A stretch of DNA of 47,777 nucleotides from Acidobacteriota bacterium (GTDB lineage: Bacteria; Acidobacteriota; Terriglobia; Acidiferrales; UBA7541). The notes under the pieces were generated by a model. The model made no database searches and was not told the DNA's origin. It saw only the letters and a program-made list of their open reading frames with translations. Shown here one piece after another: positions 26,592 through 34,997 of the stretch. The first letter of the stretch is position 1; each line of letters begins with the position of its first letter. Made by a program: the position numbers and the translations under genes. The stretch is from positions 1 to 47,777 of the forward strand of contig QHYK01000079.1 in assembly GCA_003224085.1 (NCBI GenBank). The letters are read 5' to 3'.

Positions 26592-27203
26592 CTAAGGCTC
26601 CAGCCCCGCCACCAGCGTATCTACCGTCGAATGAATCACCTTCTCCCTCCCCGCCCAGGGAAATGTGTGGTGGGTAATGAGCAGCGACGTGATTCCATGG
26701 ATCCCTGCCCATAGGGTCTGCGCCGCCAATTCTACATTTTCTACTTTCACCTTTCCGGCTTGCACGCAGTCGTTAATTCCCTGGGTCAAAAAAGAAAACG
26801 CCTGCATTCCCGGTGAATCTGCCTCGTGGTATTTCTCATGATCGAACCCTTCCGGAATTGGCATCATGAATGTGGCCCTGTATGGATGCGGGTTTTCTAG
26901 CCCAAATTCGATGTACGCGAGGAGCCCGCGCTTTAGGCGTTCGATAGGCTCTCCCGGCTGTTCCAAGATTTTGCTCAACTTCTCGACCAGCCTGGCGAAC
27001 GTTTCCTTGCAAACCTGCTCGAGCAGGTCGGCCTTGTCCTTAAAATAGATGTAAATGGTCGTCGGCGAATACTCGATTTTGTCCGCAATGCGCCGCATGG
27101 ACACATTTTCGTAGCCATGGCGTACGAATAGTTCGCTGGCGGCATCCAGAATCTCCTGCCGCAGGTACTTCTTCTGCCGCGCCCGGCGTTCCTTCACACC
27201 CAT
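26592..27203 (-). CDS. TetR/AcrR-family repressor of the efflux operon
   Basis: In this 203-residue regulator the N-terminal DNA-binding domain (about 15-65) is typical: EILDAASELFVRHGYENVSM, then RRIADKIEYSPTTIYIYFKD. The C-terminal ligand domain has the WHG-type ending ELAAQTLWAGIHGITSLLI. The protein is probably a ligand-released repressor. Its gene lies directly upstream of the STAS-TolC/HlyD/DHA2 genes on the same strand. A perfect inverted repeat stands 20 bp before the start codon, and a weaker copy stands before the pump genes. Autoregulation plus control of the pump is therefore expected. Ligand unknown. Confidence 0.93.
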   Translation of the reverse strand: MGVKERRARQKKYLRQEILDAASELFVRHGYENVSMRRIADKIEYSPTTIYIYFKDKADLLEQVCKETFARLVEKLSKILEQPGEPIERLKRGLLAYIEFGLENPHPYRATFMMPIPEGFDHEKYHEADSPGMQAFSFLTQGINDCVQAGKVKVENVELAAQTLWAGIHGITSLLITHHTFPWAGREKVIHSTVDTLVAGLEP

Positions 27204-27222
27204 TTCAATGCGCCATCCTCAT

Positions 27223-27243
27223 TAACTTAACGGTGTTAAGTTA
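27223..27243. promoter_or_regulatory. TetR-type operator (perfect inverted repeat)
   Basis: TAACTTAA and TTAAGTTA, separated by CGGTG, form a perfect 8-bp palindrome 20 bp upstream of tetR. Size, spacing and place are typical of TetR-family operators. The site would overlap the tetR promoter or leader. Confidence 0.8.
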
Positions 27244-27378
27244 CACTACCTTGGCGGGCCCGTCAAGGCCTGTCTTTCCCTTCGCCGGACTCCATTTCAG
27301 ACTGGGGCTAAATTAAATTCGACTACTTCCGGTGGTGTCTAATTTGGACCGCACAGGCCCTGGTGAAAACCGAAGGTC

Positions 27379-27846
27379 TTAACGCTTGACAGCGATGGCT
27401 TGCAATTCGAAATGCCCCCCCGCCAGCAGTGACCCCGCCCCAATGAATTCGCGTGCCGGATAATCCTTCGTCGTGAAGTAGCTCGCGTAAATTGGATTGA
27501 ACTTCTGGAAGAGCGACAAGTCCGTACAAGCAATTTGCACGTACACCAAGTCATCCATCGTCATTCCCGCTTGCGCCAAGACTTCTTTCTCGCCATCGAG
27601 CAGAACTTTGATTTCGTCCTCGATCTTTTCCGGCACCTTGCCGGTCTTCGCATCAATTCCAATCCGTCCGGCCAGGTAAAGCGTATTCCCCGACAGAATC
27701 GCATCGCTGAAAGGCGCCGAAATCGGTCCGGCCAGCTTAATCACCTTTCTTGTCGGTTGTATGGTCGTCTGCGAAAATATCCCTTTCGCCGTGAAGACTG
27801 CCCCCACTATCAGCACCCCGGCCACAATGCACATTCGACGATTCAT
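27379..27846 (-). CDS. Exported RidA/YjgF-family protein
   Basis: The 155-residue protein has a RidA fold (about 40-155) behind an N-terminal hydrophobic export or anchor segment (VAGVLIVGAVFTAKGIFSQ). The core shows GPISAPFSDAILSGNTLYLA, VLAQAGMTMDDLVYVQIACTD and YPAREFIGAG. The Arg in PAREF is at the place of the arginine that RidA uses to hold the carboxylate of reactive enamines or imines. Classical RidA is cytosolic and about 128 residues long, so an exported version is a subgroup with a different, unknown role. A strong site, GAGGAGG, precedes the ATG. The next gene, tetR, is 175 bp downstream. Confidence 0.9.
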   Translation of the reverse strand: MNRRMCIVAGVLIVGAVFTAKGIFSQTTIQPTRKVIKLAGPISAPFSDAILSGNTLYLAGRIGIDAKTGKVPEKIEDEIKVLLDGEKEVLAQAGMTMDDLVYVQIACTDLSLFQKFNPIYASYFTTKDYPAREFIGAGSLLAGGHFELQAIAVKR

Positions 27847-28230
27847 CCTCGCCTCCTCGATGTCAAACTGCGCGCTCGCGCTGAGTACTTTTCAAGCGCG
27901 CCGCGCGAGTGTAGTACCGCGACACCACTCCTCGCAAGTCGCTATCGCGCTCCCGTACCGCGGCAGCCCCACAAGAACGTCCCGCGTCGTCTTTCACTAG
28001 CCGCATTGTGCGCCGGTCTTTTATTTATTCCTCAGCTCGCCGTCCCGTTTTCCACCAAAGTGATCGCGGCATTGGGGTTAGCCCGGTTGGTACGCAATAA
28101 TGAAGCGCCGGATGCCAAGGACGGGCTGTCAGCGCCCAACATCGTTGTCAATCTGACAGACAACGCGTTAAGTATCACTAAGTTCTAGCAAACTGCCACT
28201 CGGTCACGGCAGTTTTGGGCATTGGAGGGT
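27847..28230. other. Divergent intergenic region
   Basis: This 384-bp stretch between the RidA-like gene and a plus-strand membrane protein must hold both promoters. A plus-strand frame crosses it and reads like a short hydrophobic peptide (LSLAALCAGLLFIPQLAVPF, around 27990-28050). It has no convincing start site, so it is not called as a gene. Confidence 0.4.
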
Positions 28231-28716
28231 ATGGACTGTAACAGTAGGGAACGGGAAGGAATGCAAGGTAACGCCAAAACAGCGGGGCGTAGTGCAGTGG
28301 TGCACGGTCAGCCTTCACGCGCACTGACGGCTATAGGTATTTTCTTATTTTTCGGAGCCGTCATGGCCTCTCTTGCGGGAATAACCTTGCTTTGGCGGGG
28401 CACAGTCCTGGAACAGATGTGGACGCTCAATCCTACTGCCTACAAAAAGCTCGTGCCATTGAGGGCATCGGCGGGCATTCTCTTTCTGTTGCTCGGCGTA
28501 GCTCTGGCGATTGCCGGTGCAGGTTGGTTCAAACGCCGCCTCTGGGGGTGGAGACTGGCAGTGGCCGTCATAGCCACACAGGTCTTGGGAGACTTGGTCA
28601 ATGCCCTCAGGGGCGATGTCGTGCGGGGCGCGATTGGCTTCGCAATTGCTGGCGCGCTGCTCTTCTATCTTCTACGTTCCGAGGTCCGGGCTGCTTTTGC
28701 GAAAGCGGCAACGTGA
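28231..28716 (+). CDS. Small integral membrane protein of unknown function
   Basis: About 161 residues with four likely membrane helices: ALTAIGIFLFFGAVMASLAG, the ASAGILFLLLGVALAIAGAG stretch, RLAVAVIATQVLGDLVNALR and GAIGFAIAGALLFYLLRS. The N-terminus (about 35 residues) is polar and cytosolic. No motif tells a function. The start is uncertain: ATG 28231 follows GGAGGG very closely, and ATG 28261 is a second choice. It precedes the UPF0182 gene by 123 bp on the same strand. Confidence 0.65.
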   Translation: MDCNSREREGMQGNAKTAGRSAVVHGQPSRALTAIGIFLFFGAVMASLAGITLLWRGTVLEQMWTLNPTAYKKLVPLRASAGILFLLLGVALAIAGAGWFKRRLWGWRLAVAVIATQVLGDLVNALRGDVVRGAIGFAIAGALLFYLLRSEVRAAFAKAAT

Positions 28717-28839
28717 CGAGCGTTCGTTGATGAATGCTAGAGGTCCGACGAGGAACGAATTCCGAGAGGACGCTTCGTTCCACAGTGAAATTCCGGGCGC
28801 GAACTGTGACAATAGAAATGGTGACGAGGGGGTGGAGCA

Positions 28840-31659
28840 GTGCCGGAGTCCATTGACTGGCCGAGGATGCATGCGCCGCCGCGGCGCCGCCGCTTTCTTT
28901 TCCTCATTGTCGTTGTCCTTGCCGTCATCGTTATCGGCGGTCGGACCGTGTTGTCGTATTACGTGGACGTGCTCTGGTTCGAGTCGCTCGGCTATGGCGA
29001 CGTGTTTTGGAAAACGCTAGGCCTCCAATGGGGAATTTTCGCCGCCTTTGCTGCGGCCACATTTCTAATTCTGTACGGATCGTTTCTCGCTCTGAAGCGA
29101 GCGCATCTGCCCAATCTTCCGAGCGGTCACACGATTTTGATCGGCGGACAGCCGCTGAAGCTGCCGGTGGATCCTGTCCTGCACCTTATCGCGCTTGGCC
29201 TTTCGCTGGCCATTGCCGTTGCAACCGGAGCCGGCATGATGGTGGAGTGGCCGACGATCGCGCTCTTCCGGTACGCACCGCAGAGCGCTGGCGGCTTCGT
29301 GGACCCGGTCTTTGGCAAGCCACTGAACTTCTTTCTCTTTACCCTGCCTGCATGGCAACTCGTCGTGGGTTGGGTGTTTGCGCTGGCCGTGATGACCTGC
29401 GTGCTCGCTGTTTTTTTCCTTCTCATTACGGGCGGAACTCGTGCGGTCGCCGGGCGTCGCGGGAGTTATGGCACATTGCCTTGGCGTGGACTCTCCATCA
29501 CGTTTGCGATCCTTTTACTGGTCCTTGCGATGCGTGCGAACCTCGGTCGATTCGAACGATTGTTCGAGGGTCATACGATCTTCGCGGGTGTGACCTACTC
29601 TGACGCGCACATCATGCTTCCAGGGATGCTCGTTGTCTGCGCGGCGCTTATTCTCGGCGCTGTGATCGCGGCCGCAAACGCGGTGAGGGGGGCACGCGGG
29701 AGCTGGATTGCGGCGGCCATTCTCCCGGCTGCGCTGTGTTACGTCTGCCTTCAAGTAGTCGGCTGGTATGTCAGCAGCTTTATCGTGAAACCAAACGAGC
29801 TGGTTCGCGAGCAGCCCTATATTGCCGACAATATCGCGCTGACGCGGCAAGCCTACGGACTGGATCGCGTTTCGCAGCGCGAGTTCCCCGCTGAGACAGA
29901 CGTGGCCGCAGCCGACCCGGCGAATAATCAGGCTACGCTTCAGAACATCCGGCTGTGGGACTGGCACGCTCTCCAGGACACGCTGCGTCAGATTCAGGAA
30001 ATCCGCACCTACTACGACTTTCCCGACATCGACATTGATCGCTATCAAATTGACGGCACGACTCGCCAGGTGATGCTCGCAACACGCGAGTTGAACGTCG
30101 ACAAGCTTCCGGAAAGCAGCCGCAACTGGATTAACGAGAAGCTGATCTACACCCACGGTTACGGCATCACGATGAACCCAGTCAATGGGTTCACGCCGGA
30201 AGGACTGCCCACCCTGCTTCTGAGCAACATGCCCGTCCAGAGCACGGTGCGCGGTCTCACCGTGACGCGTCCGGAGGTCTATTTCGGCGAGTTGACCAAC
30301 ACCGACGTCTACGTGAAGACACGCCAGAAGGAATTCAACTACCCGCAAGGCCAGACCAACAGCCTAACGTCGTACGAGGGCAACGGCGGTATCGTGCTCG
30401 GCGGTTTTCTGCGCCGCATCATCATCGCGCTCGACCGCGGCGATCTGACGAAGCTGCCATTCAGCGATGACGTGAACAAGGATAGCCAGCTCTTGATGCG
30501 GCGTAACTTGCGAGATCGAGTGTCGGCACTAGCGCCCTTCCTCACCTACGATCCGGATCCTTACATCGTGCTCGGCGACGACGGCCGGTTGTCGTGGGTC
30601 ATGGATGGGTTCACGGTTTCCGACAACTATCCGTACGCCAGCCATTACCGTCTCGACCGCGACCCCATTAACTACATGCGGAACAGCGTCAAAGTCGTGA
30701 TCGACGCATACAACGGTGCGACAACGTTTTACGTGTTTGACCCAGAAGATCCGGTCATCGCGGCCTACCGCAGCATCTTTCCGAGTTTGTTCAAGGATGC
30801 GAACCTCATGCCGCCCGGTCTACGCAAGCACATGCGGTATCCCGAATTGTTGCTGAAGCTGCAAGCGGAAGTGTATGGGCTATATCACATGACGGACCCG
30901 GGAGCATTCTATAACCGTGAGGATCTATGGACAGTCGCCACCGAAGTCGGTTTGAGCGAAGGCGGGCAGCAGGTTACAGAGACGATGCAGCCGAACTTTG
31001 TGCTAATGAAACTCCCGGACGAAACCGGCGTGGAATTTGTAGAAATTCTGCCATTCACGCCGGCCAACCGGAATAATCTGATTGGGTGGATTGCCGGGCG
31101 CAGCGACGGCGCGCAATACGGCACATCGGTGGTCTATAACTTCCCCAAAACGAGACTGGTCGACGGACCATTGCAAATCGAGGCGCGCATTGATCAGAAC
31201 GCGCAGCTTTCCGGACAATTGACGCTGTGGAATCAGCAAGGCTCGCACGTGCGACGCGGGGCTTTGCTGGTGATTCCGACCGGTCGCGCGCTGTTGTATG
31301 CCGAACCGATTTACCTGCAGGCCGAACGGAGTCCGATGCCTGAGTTGCGTTTGGTTGTGCTCGCACTGCAAGACCGGCTTGCGTACGGACCAACGTTCGA
31401 GTCGGCGATGGCGGCCCTTTTTGGCGGAGGGGTCTCGTCGTTGAGCGCCGCGCCCGTCTCCGCGGAGCCGGCGCGACACGCACCGGCAGCAGCCGGATCA
31501 CCTCCGCCGGCAGCCGACCTCAACGCCCTCATCGCGGAAGCTGCCAAAGACCTCGCCGACTATCAGCGCCTGACCGCGGAAGGCAAGCTCGGCGAGGCTG
31601 GTCAAAAGCTTGAAGAGCTGAAGCGCGCACTCGAAAGGCTGAACGCGCGTAAAAGATAA
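28840..31659 (+). CDS. UPF0182-family large membrane protein
   Basis: The 939-residue protein has seven or so N-terminal membrane helices (about 18-310), beginning with LFLIVVVLAVIVIGGRTVL. The family's hallmark DVLWFESLGYGDVFWKTL follows the first helix. A large extracytoplasmic domain follows (about 310-880), with segments such as RLWDWHALQDTLRQIQEIRT and FTVSDNYPYASHYRL. The last 45 residues form a charged helix (EAGQKLEELKRALERLNARK). UPF0182 proteins are widespread in Actinobacteria, Cyanobacteria and Acidobacteria and have no proven function. Translation is taken from GTG 28840, preceded by GGGGGTGGAG. ATG 28867 is an alternative. Confidence 0.93.
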   Translation: MPESIDWPRMHAPPRRRRFLFLIVVVLAVIVIGGRTVLSYYVDVLWFESLGYGDVFWKTLGLQWGIFAAFAAATFLILYGSFLALKRAHLPNLPSGHTILIGGQPLKLPVDPVLHLIALGLSLAIAVATGAGMMVEWPTIALFRYAPQSAGGFVDPVFGKPLNFFLFTLPAWQLVVGWVFALAVMTCVLAVFFLLITGGTRAVAGRRGSYGTLPWRGLSITFAILLLVLAMRANLGRFERLFEGHTIFAGVTYSDAHIMLPGMLVVCAALILGAVIAAANAVRGARGSWIAAAILPAALCYVCLQVVGWYVSSFIVKPNELVREQPYIADNIALTRQAYGLDRVSQREFPAETDVAAADPANNQATLQNIRLWDWHALQDTLRQIQEIRTYYDFPDIDIDRYQIDGTTRQVMLATRELNVDKLPESSRNWINEKLIYTHGYGITMNPVNGFTPEGLPTLLLSNMPVQSTVRGLTVTRPEVYFGELTNTDVYVKTRQKEFNYPQGQTNSLTSYEGNGGIVLGGFLRRIIIALDRGDLTKLPFSDDVNKDSQLLMRRNLRDRVSALAPFLTYDPDPYIVLGDDGRLSWVMDGFTVSDNYPYASHYRLDRDPINYMRNSVKVVIDAYNGATTFYVFDPEDPVIAAYRSIFPSLFKDANLMPPGLRKHMRYPELLLKLQAEVYGLYHMTDPGAFYNREDLWTVATEVGLSEGGQQVTETMQPNFVLMKLPDETGVEFVEILPFTPANRNNLIGWIAGRSDGAQYGTSVVYNFPKTRLVDGPLQIEARIDQNAQLSGQLTLWNQQGSHVRRGALLVIPTGRALLYAEPIYLQAERSPMPELRLVVLALQDRLAYGPTFESAMAALFGGGVSSLSAAPVSAEPARHAPAAAGSPPPAADLNALIAEAAKDLADYQRLTAEGKLGEAGQKLEELKRALERLNARKR

Positions 31660-31872
31660 CGGAACACTCCCGTCTAAGGCTGTTTGGCCTTCGACTAGGT
31701 GGCGGCGACTCCCCTGTCTTGGACATGAAACCAGGAATTTGCCAAAGTCGATTAGAGCAGTCTGGGTGCAATTAGGGTGCAATAACAATTCCCGAGTGTT
31801 TCGTAGAGCGCCAAGGGTGGCGATCGGCACCGTGTAATTACGACTAGTTACCTCTGGCTGCTGCAGGGCATG
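31660..31872. other. Non-coding stretch next to the recombinase remnant
   Basis: No gene is seen here. On the minus strand a short piece around 31735-31780 reads LHPNCTQTALIDFGKFLV. This could be the far C-terminal or downstream part of the decayed recombinase. No terminator after the UPF0182 gene was found. Confidence 0.4.
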
Positions 31873-32178
31873 TTAGGGGACGATAACCGCCAAACCCGAG
31901 TTCCCTGCAGCGAACTCGCTGCAAAGCGCCCCCCTATTGCACCAGGTTCGGTTTCGGCAAGAAGCCCGGGCAGGATCGCATCGACCAATCTGTCCTGCGC
32001 ATGACGCTTCGTCTTCGACGTCGCCTGCAAGTACTTGTTCGTGACTTTCAAGGTTGTTGCGTCGTAGATAGTCGCGGATTGTGAGTTGTCCCATCTCCGC
32101 AAGCATCGTTCCCACGGTGGCCGAGTGCCGTAGCACCTTGTTTCTGTGCCTATTTGGCCGCGATAATACCCCTCGCAC
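31873..32178 (-). pseudogene. Frameshifted C-terminal remnant of a tyrosine recombinase/integrase
   Basis: Two minus-strand frames must be joined to read the homology. The first gives VLRHSATVGTMLAEMGQLTI then RDYLRRNNL; the second continues LKVTNKYLQATSKTKRHAQD and RLVDAILPGLLAE. Together they look like the end of the catalytic domain: the Arg of an LRHS-type box, then the nucleophile Tyr in TNKYLQAT about 40 residues later. The frame changes near 32065. Everything upstream of the LRHS box is missing, so the gene is dead. This is the only mobile-element gene trace in the window, and it marks the left edge of the gene-poor, remnant-rich region. Confidence 0.72.
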
Positions 32179-32251
32179 CGAGAGAACGTATGCGCGGTGC
32201 TCTCCGCGGGATGGTGATAAGCTCTTGCGCCCTTCCGGGGGTCACACCTAA

Positions 32252-33163
32252 CTACGGTTGAGGCTTTTCAGGGGTAGCAGGTTTTGTCGGTGAGGGAGCG
32301 GTCGACGCTGGCTGTGCTGCCGTTGGATCTGACGTCGCGTGAGAAATGCCGGCAAGAGACGCGACGATCTTGGCGGTTGCGTCTTTGCTGACGTTGCAGT
32401 TGCGGTCCCAGATGCGGCACTGCGCCAACGTGTACGGGCATCCGCAGGTGCAGGATTCCGCATTAAATTTGTGAAGCGCCGCGATTTTTTGCTCCGGCGT
32501 CAGTTTCGAAAGGTCCACGCCGGGGAGCTGCGTGGCGCGGTCGGCGTGCTTCAGGAAAATCTGCCCGGTATCCTCAAACGTTTCCACTTTCACATTGCCG
32601 ATCGGCAACCCCATCAGCGAGCGAATTTCCACTTCATATAGAACAGGATCGCGCAGACCTTCATGCTTTTGCACCAACCTCCCTTCGCTGTTCAGCAGAA
32701 AGGAAGTAGGAAGGGCAGGAATCCCGCCGTACTCCAGCCGCAACGCGTCGGTCGCGATGGCTACGGGATAATTGATGCCATACTCGCTGACAAACTTCTT
32801 GATGGCTTCCTGGTCTTCATCATCCACCACCAGACCAATGACCTGCAGCTGATCCTTATATTTGTTTTGCAATTCGACGAGGTCTGGAATTTCGGCGCGG
32901 CACGGTCCGCACCAGGTGGCCCAGAAATTCAGAAGAATCACCTTGCTCTTGTAATCCGCTAGGCTGAGAGCTTTTCCGTCCAGGGTGGTCAGTTTGAACT
33001 CCGGCGCCGGATCCGGGTTCCGCACAAACCGTATCGTCGGCTGCTGTGCAAACGTTGATGCCGCAGCCAACCAAAGTGCCAGCCCAGCGAGGCAGGCAGA
33101 GAATATTCGGCCCTGCAGGCAGCCTCGCGACCACGAACACATGGATGGGTCCAATAATTCCAT
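32252..33163 (-). CDS. TlpA/ResA-like exported thioredoxin with Cys-rich C-terminal tail
   Basis: The 303-residue protein has an N-terminal signal or anchor (IFSACLAGLALWLAAASTFA, about 19-38). A TlpA-type thioredoxin domain follows (about 50-185) with active site FWATWCGPCRAEIP and the cis-Pro loop at ALPTSFLL. A second domain (about 190-265) ends in a six-Cys cluster, AESCTCGCPYTLAQCRIWDR plus one more Cys just after. The tail is Pro/Ala/Thr-rich. TlpA proteins reduce disulphides in the periplasm, often for cytochrome c or copper-centre assembly. The Cys cluster may bind metal or be a redox relay. ATG 33163 is chosen because the signal peptide starts there; upstream in-frame codons look unlike this family. 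Confidence 0.9.
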   Translation of the reverse strand: MELLDPSMCSWSRGCLQGRIFSACLAGLALWLAAASTFAQQPTIRFVRNPDPAPEFKLTTLDGKALSLADYKSKVILLNFWATWCGPCRAEIPDLVELQNKYKDQLQVIGLVVDDEDQEAIKKFVSEYGINYPVAIATDALRLEYGGIPALPTSFLLNSEGRLVQKHEGLRDPVLYEVEIRSLMGLPIGNVKVETFEDTGQIFLKHADRATQLPGVDLSKLTPEQKIAALHKFNAESCTCGCPYTLAQCRIWDRNCNVSKDATAKIVASLAGISHATSDPTAAQPASTAPSPTKPATPEKPQP

Positions 33164-33363
33164 CGCTTTCCACTTTAGCAGAGCACAGGGAGCCGTGGAA
33201 ACCCAGTTCCCGGCTCGCGTCGTTTTTTTCTGGAGAAGATGACCAAAATTGTAGGAAAAGACCACGGTTTGCCCGGCCGCGGCCTGGGTTATTTCACGCT
33301 ATTCTCTGTGCCGGAACGCACCATGGGAGAACCTAGGGCGGAGAGTGTGGTGAAGTGCGGCAG

Positions 33364-33384
33364 GGTGTTGGGATATCCAACACC
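33364..33384. repeat. Short perfect palindrome
   Basis: GGTGTTGG and CCAACACC pair perfectly around GATAT. It lies about 65 bp before the cytochrome remnant and 200 bp upstream of the divergent TlpA-like gene. No T-run follows. It may be an operator or a remnant hairpin. Confidence 0.4.
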
Positions 33385-33428
33385 TTGGAGCGCAATGACT
33401 TAGGGCGTTTGGACAAGATCCACCTTTC

Positions 33429-34013
33429 TTGGGATCTACGGGCCGCCGCCTGCAAGGAGAAACAGTGGGTAGCCATGACGCATTTTCCCCGCCTCCCCTA
33501 ACTCGCGCTTCGCAGAACGGCGTTGCGGGCGTCAACCCCTCCCATGGCGTGTCCGCCGTCAATCCGTCCATCAATCAGTATGAAAACTGCTTGCGCTGCC
33601 ACGGCGCCAGCGCCGGAAAGGTCGATAATCCCGTGTTTGGTTATCTTTCCGCCCGGGCGGTTACTGCCGGCGATTTTCTCAACGTTATTCCCCAGTTCGC
33701 CTATACCAGCTCCCGTCACGCAAGTTCGCAGCAGCGGCCTGCCGCCGCCGAGCTTGCTGGCCAACATGCTGAATCTCGACGGCGTCACCCAGGGCCGCAG
33801 CATGGGAACACAAATCCTCTGCACGGCACGATCTCAGGCGAACGGCTGGTCAACTTTGACGTAAACGTCGTCACCCTCAACGGCGTCGTCTCCTATTCGC
33901 GGGCTGCCAACTCCTGCACCCTCATCTGCCATAACCACGCTCATTCGGCAACCCTCGGCGCTACCACAACAATCAAGAAATACGTGCCTCGTAGTCGAGA
34001 GTTCGAAATGTAG
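33429..34013 (+). pseudogene. Internally deleted and frameshifted multihaem cytochrome c remnant
   Basis: The 194-codon frame starts like a multihaem cytochrome: NPSHGVSAVNPSINQYENCL, then RCHGASAGK, a haem-c CxxCH site. The frame then slips (about 33710): a neighbouring frame carries LPPPSLLANMLNLDGVTQGR and SMGTQILCT, which would lead into a second CxxCH. Sequence then jumps to a far C-terminal part, GERLVNFDVNVV and CTLICHNHAHSATLG, back in the first frame. So a middle part carrying further haem sites appears deleted and a frameshift sits between. The N-terminus lacks a signal peptide. An annotation pipeline may call this a small CDS, but it is best read as a decayed electron-transfer protein. 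Confidence 0.7.
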
Positions 34014-34061
34014 GCTCATCAAACCAGAATCTGGGGGGGCAACTCCAGCGCAAGGCAAGTG

Positions 34062-34997
34062 TCAGGGCTCGGGAAAAAATGGGAAGAGCTTGCGAATCTC
34101 TTCCTCGCTCGGCTGATGTCCGTATTCCGTGATTTCAAATGCCTCGGCGTGCTGAACACTTGCCGCTTGCGCGCCATAGCGCTTCTCCAACGCTTCTCGC
34201 CACTCCGGCTGAAGTCTCCTGGCCCCGCGCATCGACGCCGCCAGCCATTTCTTCCGCTCTCCCGGATCCTTCGGCACTTGCTCGAGCTGCCCCTCGGTCC
34301 ATGGCAGCCACTCATAGAACTGCGACACGTGCGCGTCCAGCACATTGATTTTTTTCTCGAACACATCGTCAATCGACACGACAATGTCCGCGTGAAAAGG
34401 CTGGGGGCGCGTGAACCGGTCGCTGTAATACAGGAAAACCGGATTCCGCTTCAGCGGCGGCGTATCCGTCACCAAGTCCGGCACAATTACCATGTAGGAC
34501 GCGTCCTGGACCAGTATTCCGGTATACCGATGATCGGGATGATAGTCGTTCGGGCGCGGCGCAATGACAACGTCCGCCTTCCACTGGCGAATTTCGCGGA
34601 TCACCTGCTCGCGGACTTCCAGGGTGGGCAAAAGCTTGCCGTCATGGTTGTCGAGGACTTCGTATTCGATGCTGATGCGTCGGCCTGCCTCCAGGGCTTC
34701 GGCGCGCCTGCGCCTGGCGAGTTCCTCACCGCGCAGTGACTGGTGCCCGGCATCGCCATTGGTTAGGGATACGAACTTAACCTTATCGCCATGCGCCGCA
34801 TACTTGGCGGCAAGGCCTCCAGCGCCGAGGTCGCAATCGTCAGGATGCGCCCCGAAGGCGATGACGCGCACCGGTTGGTTTTGTGCCCTGCCAGGCAAAA
34901 CTAAGAGCGACACTGCAGTTAGTATGCAGGCGAGGCGCGGCCCGCAACGCACAAAGTTTAGGGAAGGCATTTGACCCACCGAATGAAGTACGCTCAT
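34062..34997 (-). CDS. Exported PIG-L/LmbE-family N-acetylglucosamine deacetylase
   Basis: The 311-residue zinc hydrolase has a signal peptide, RLACILTAVSLLVLPGRAQ (about 21-39). The PIG-L domain carries the zinc motif VIAFGAHPDDCDLGAGGLAA (HPDD, about 48-55) and the third ligand in RPNDYHPDHRYTG. Family members remove acetyl groups from GlcNAc-linked small molecules or sugars; the exported acidobacterial ones have unknown substrates. The first ATG (34997) is used; ATG 34970, which starts just before the signal peptide, is equally possible. It stands between remnants and is convergent with the cytochrome pseudogene. Confidence 0.92.
   Translation of the reverse strand: MSVLHSVGQMPSLNFVRCGPRLACILTAVSLLVLPGRAQNQPVRVIAFGAHPDDCDLGAGGLAAKYAAHGDKVKFVSLTNGDAGHQSLRGEELARRRRAEALEAGRRISIEYEVLDNHDGKLLPTLEVREQVIREIRQWKADVVIAPRPNDYHPDHRYTGILVQDASYMVIVPDLVTDTPPLKRNPVFLYYSDRFTRPQPFHADIVVSIDDVFEKKINVLDAHVSQFYEWLPWTEGQLEQVPKDPGERKKWLAASMRGARRLQPEWREALEKRYGAQAASVQHAEAFEITEYGHQPSEEEIRKLFPFFPEP

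Noticed and set aside
27990-28188. Short plus-strand peptide with a hydrophobic segment
   Set aside because: No start codon with a binding site and no relatives recognised; left as intergenic.
29515-30348. 277-codon minus-strand frame inside the UPF0182 gene
   Set aside because: Shadow of the well-supported UPF0182 coding sequence.
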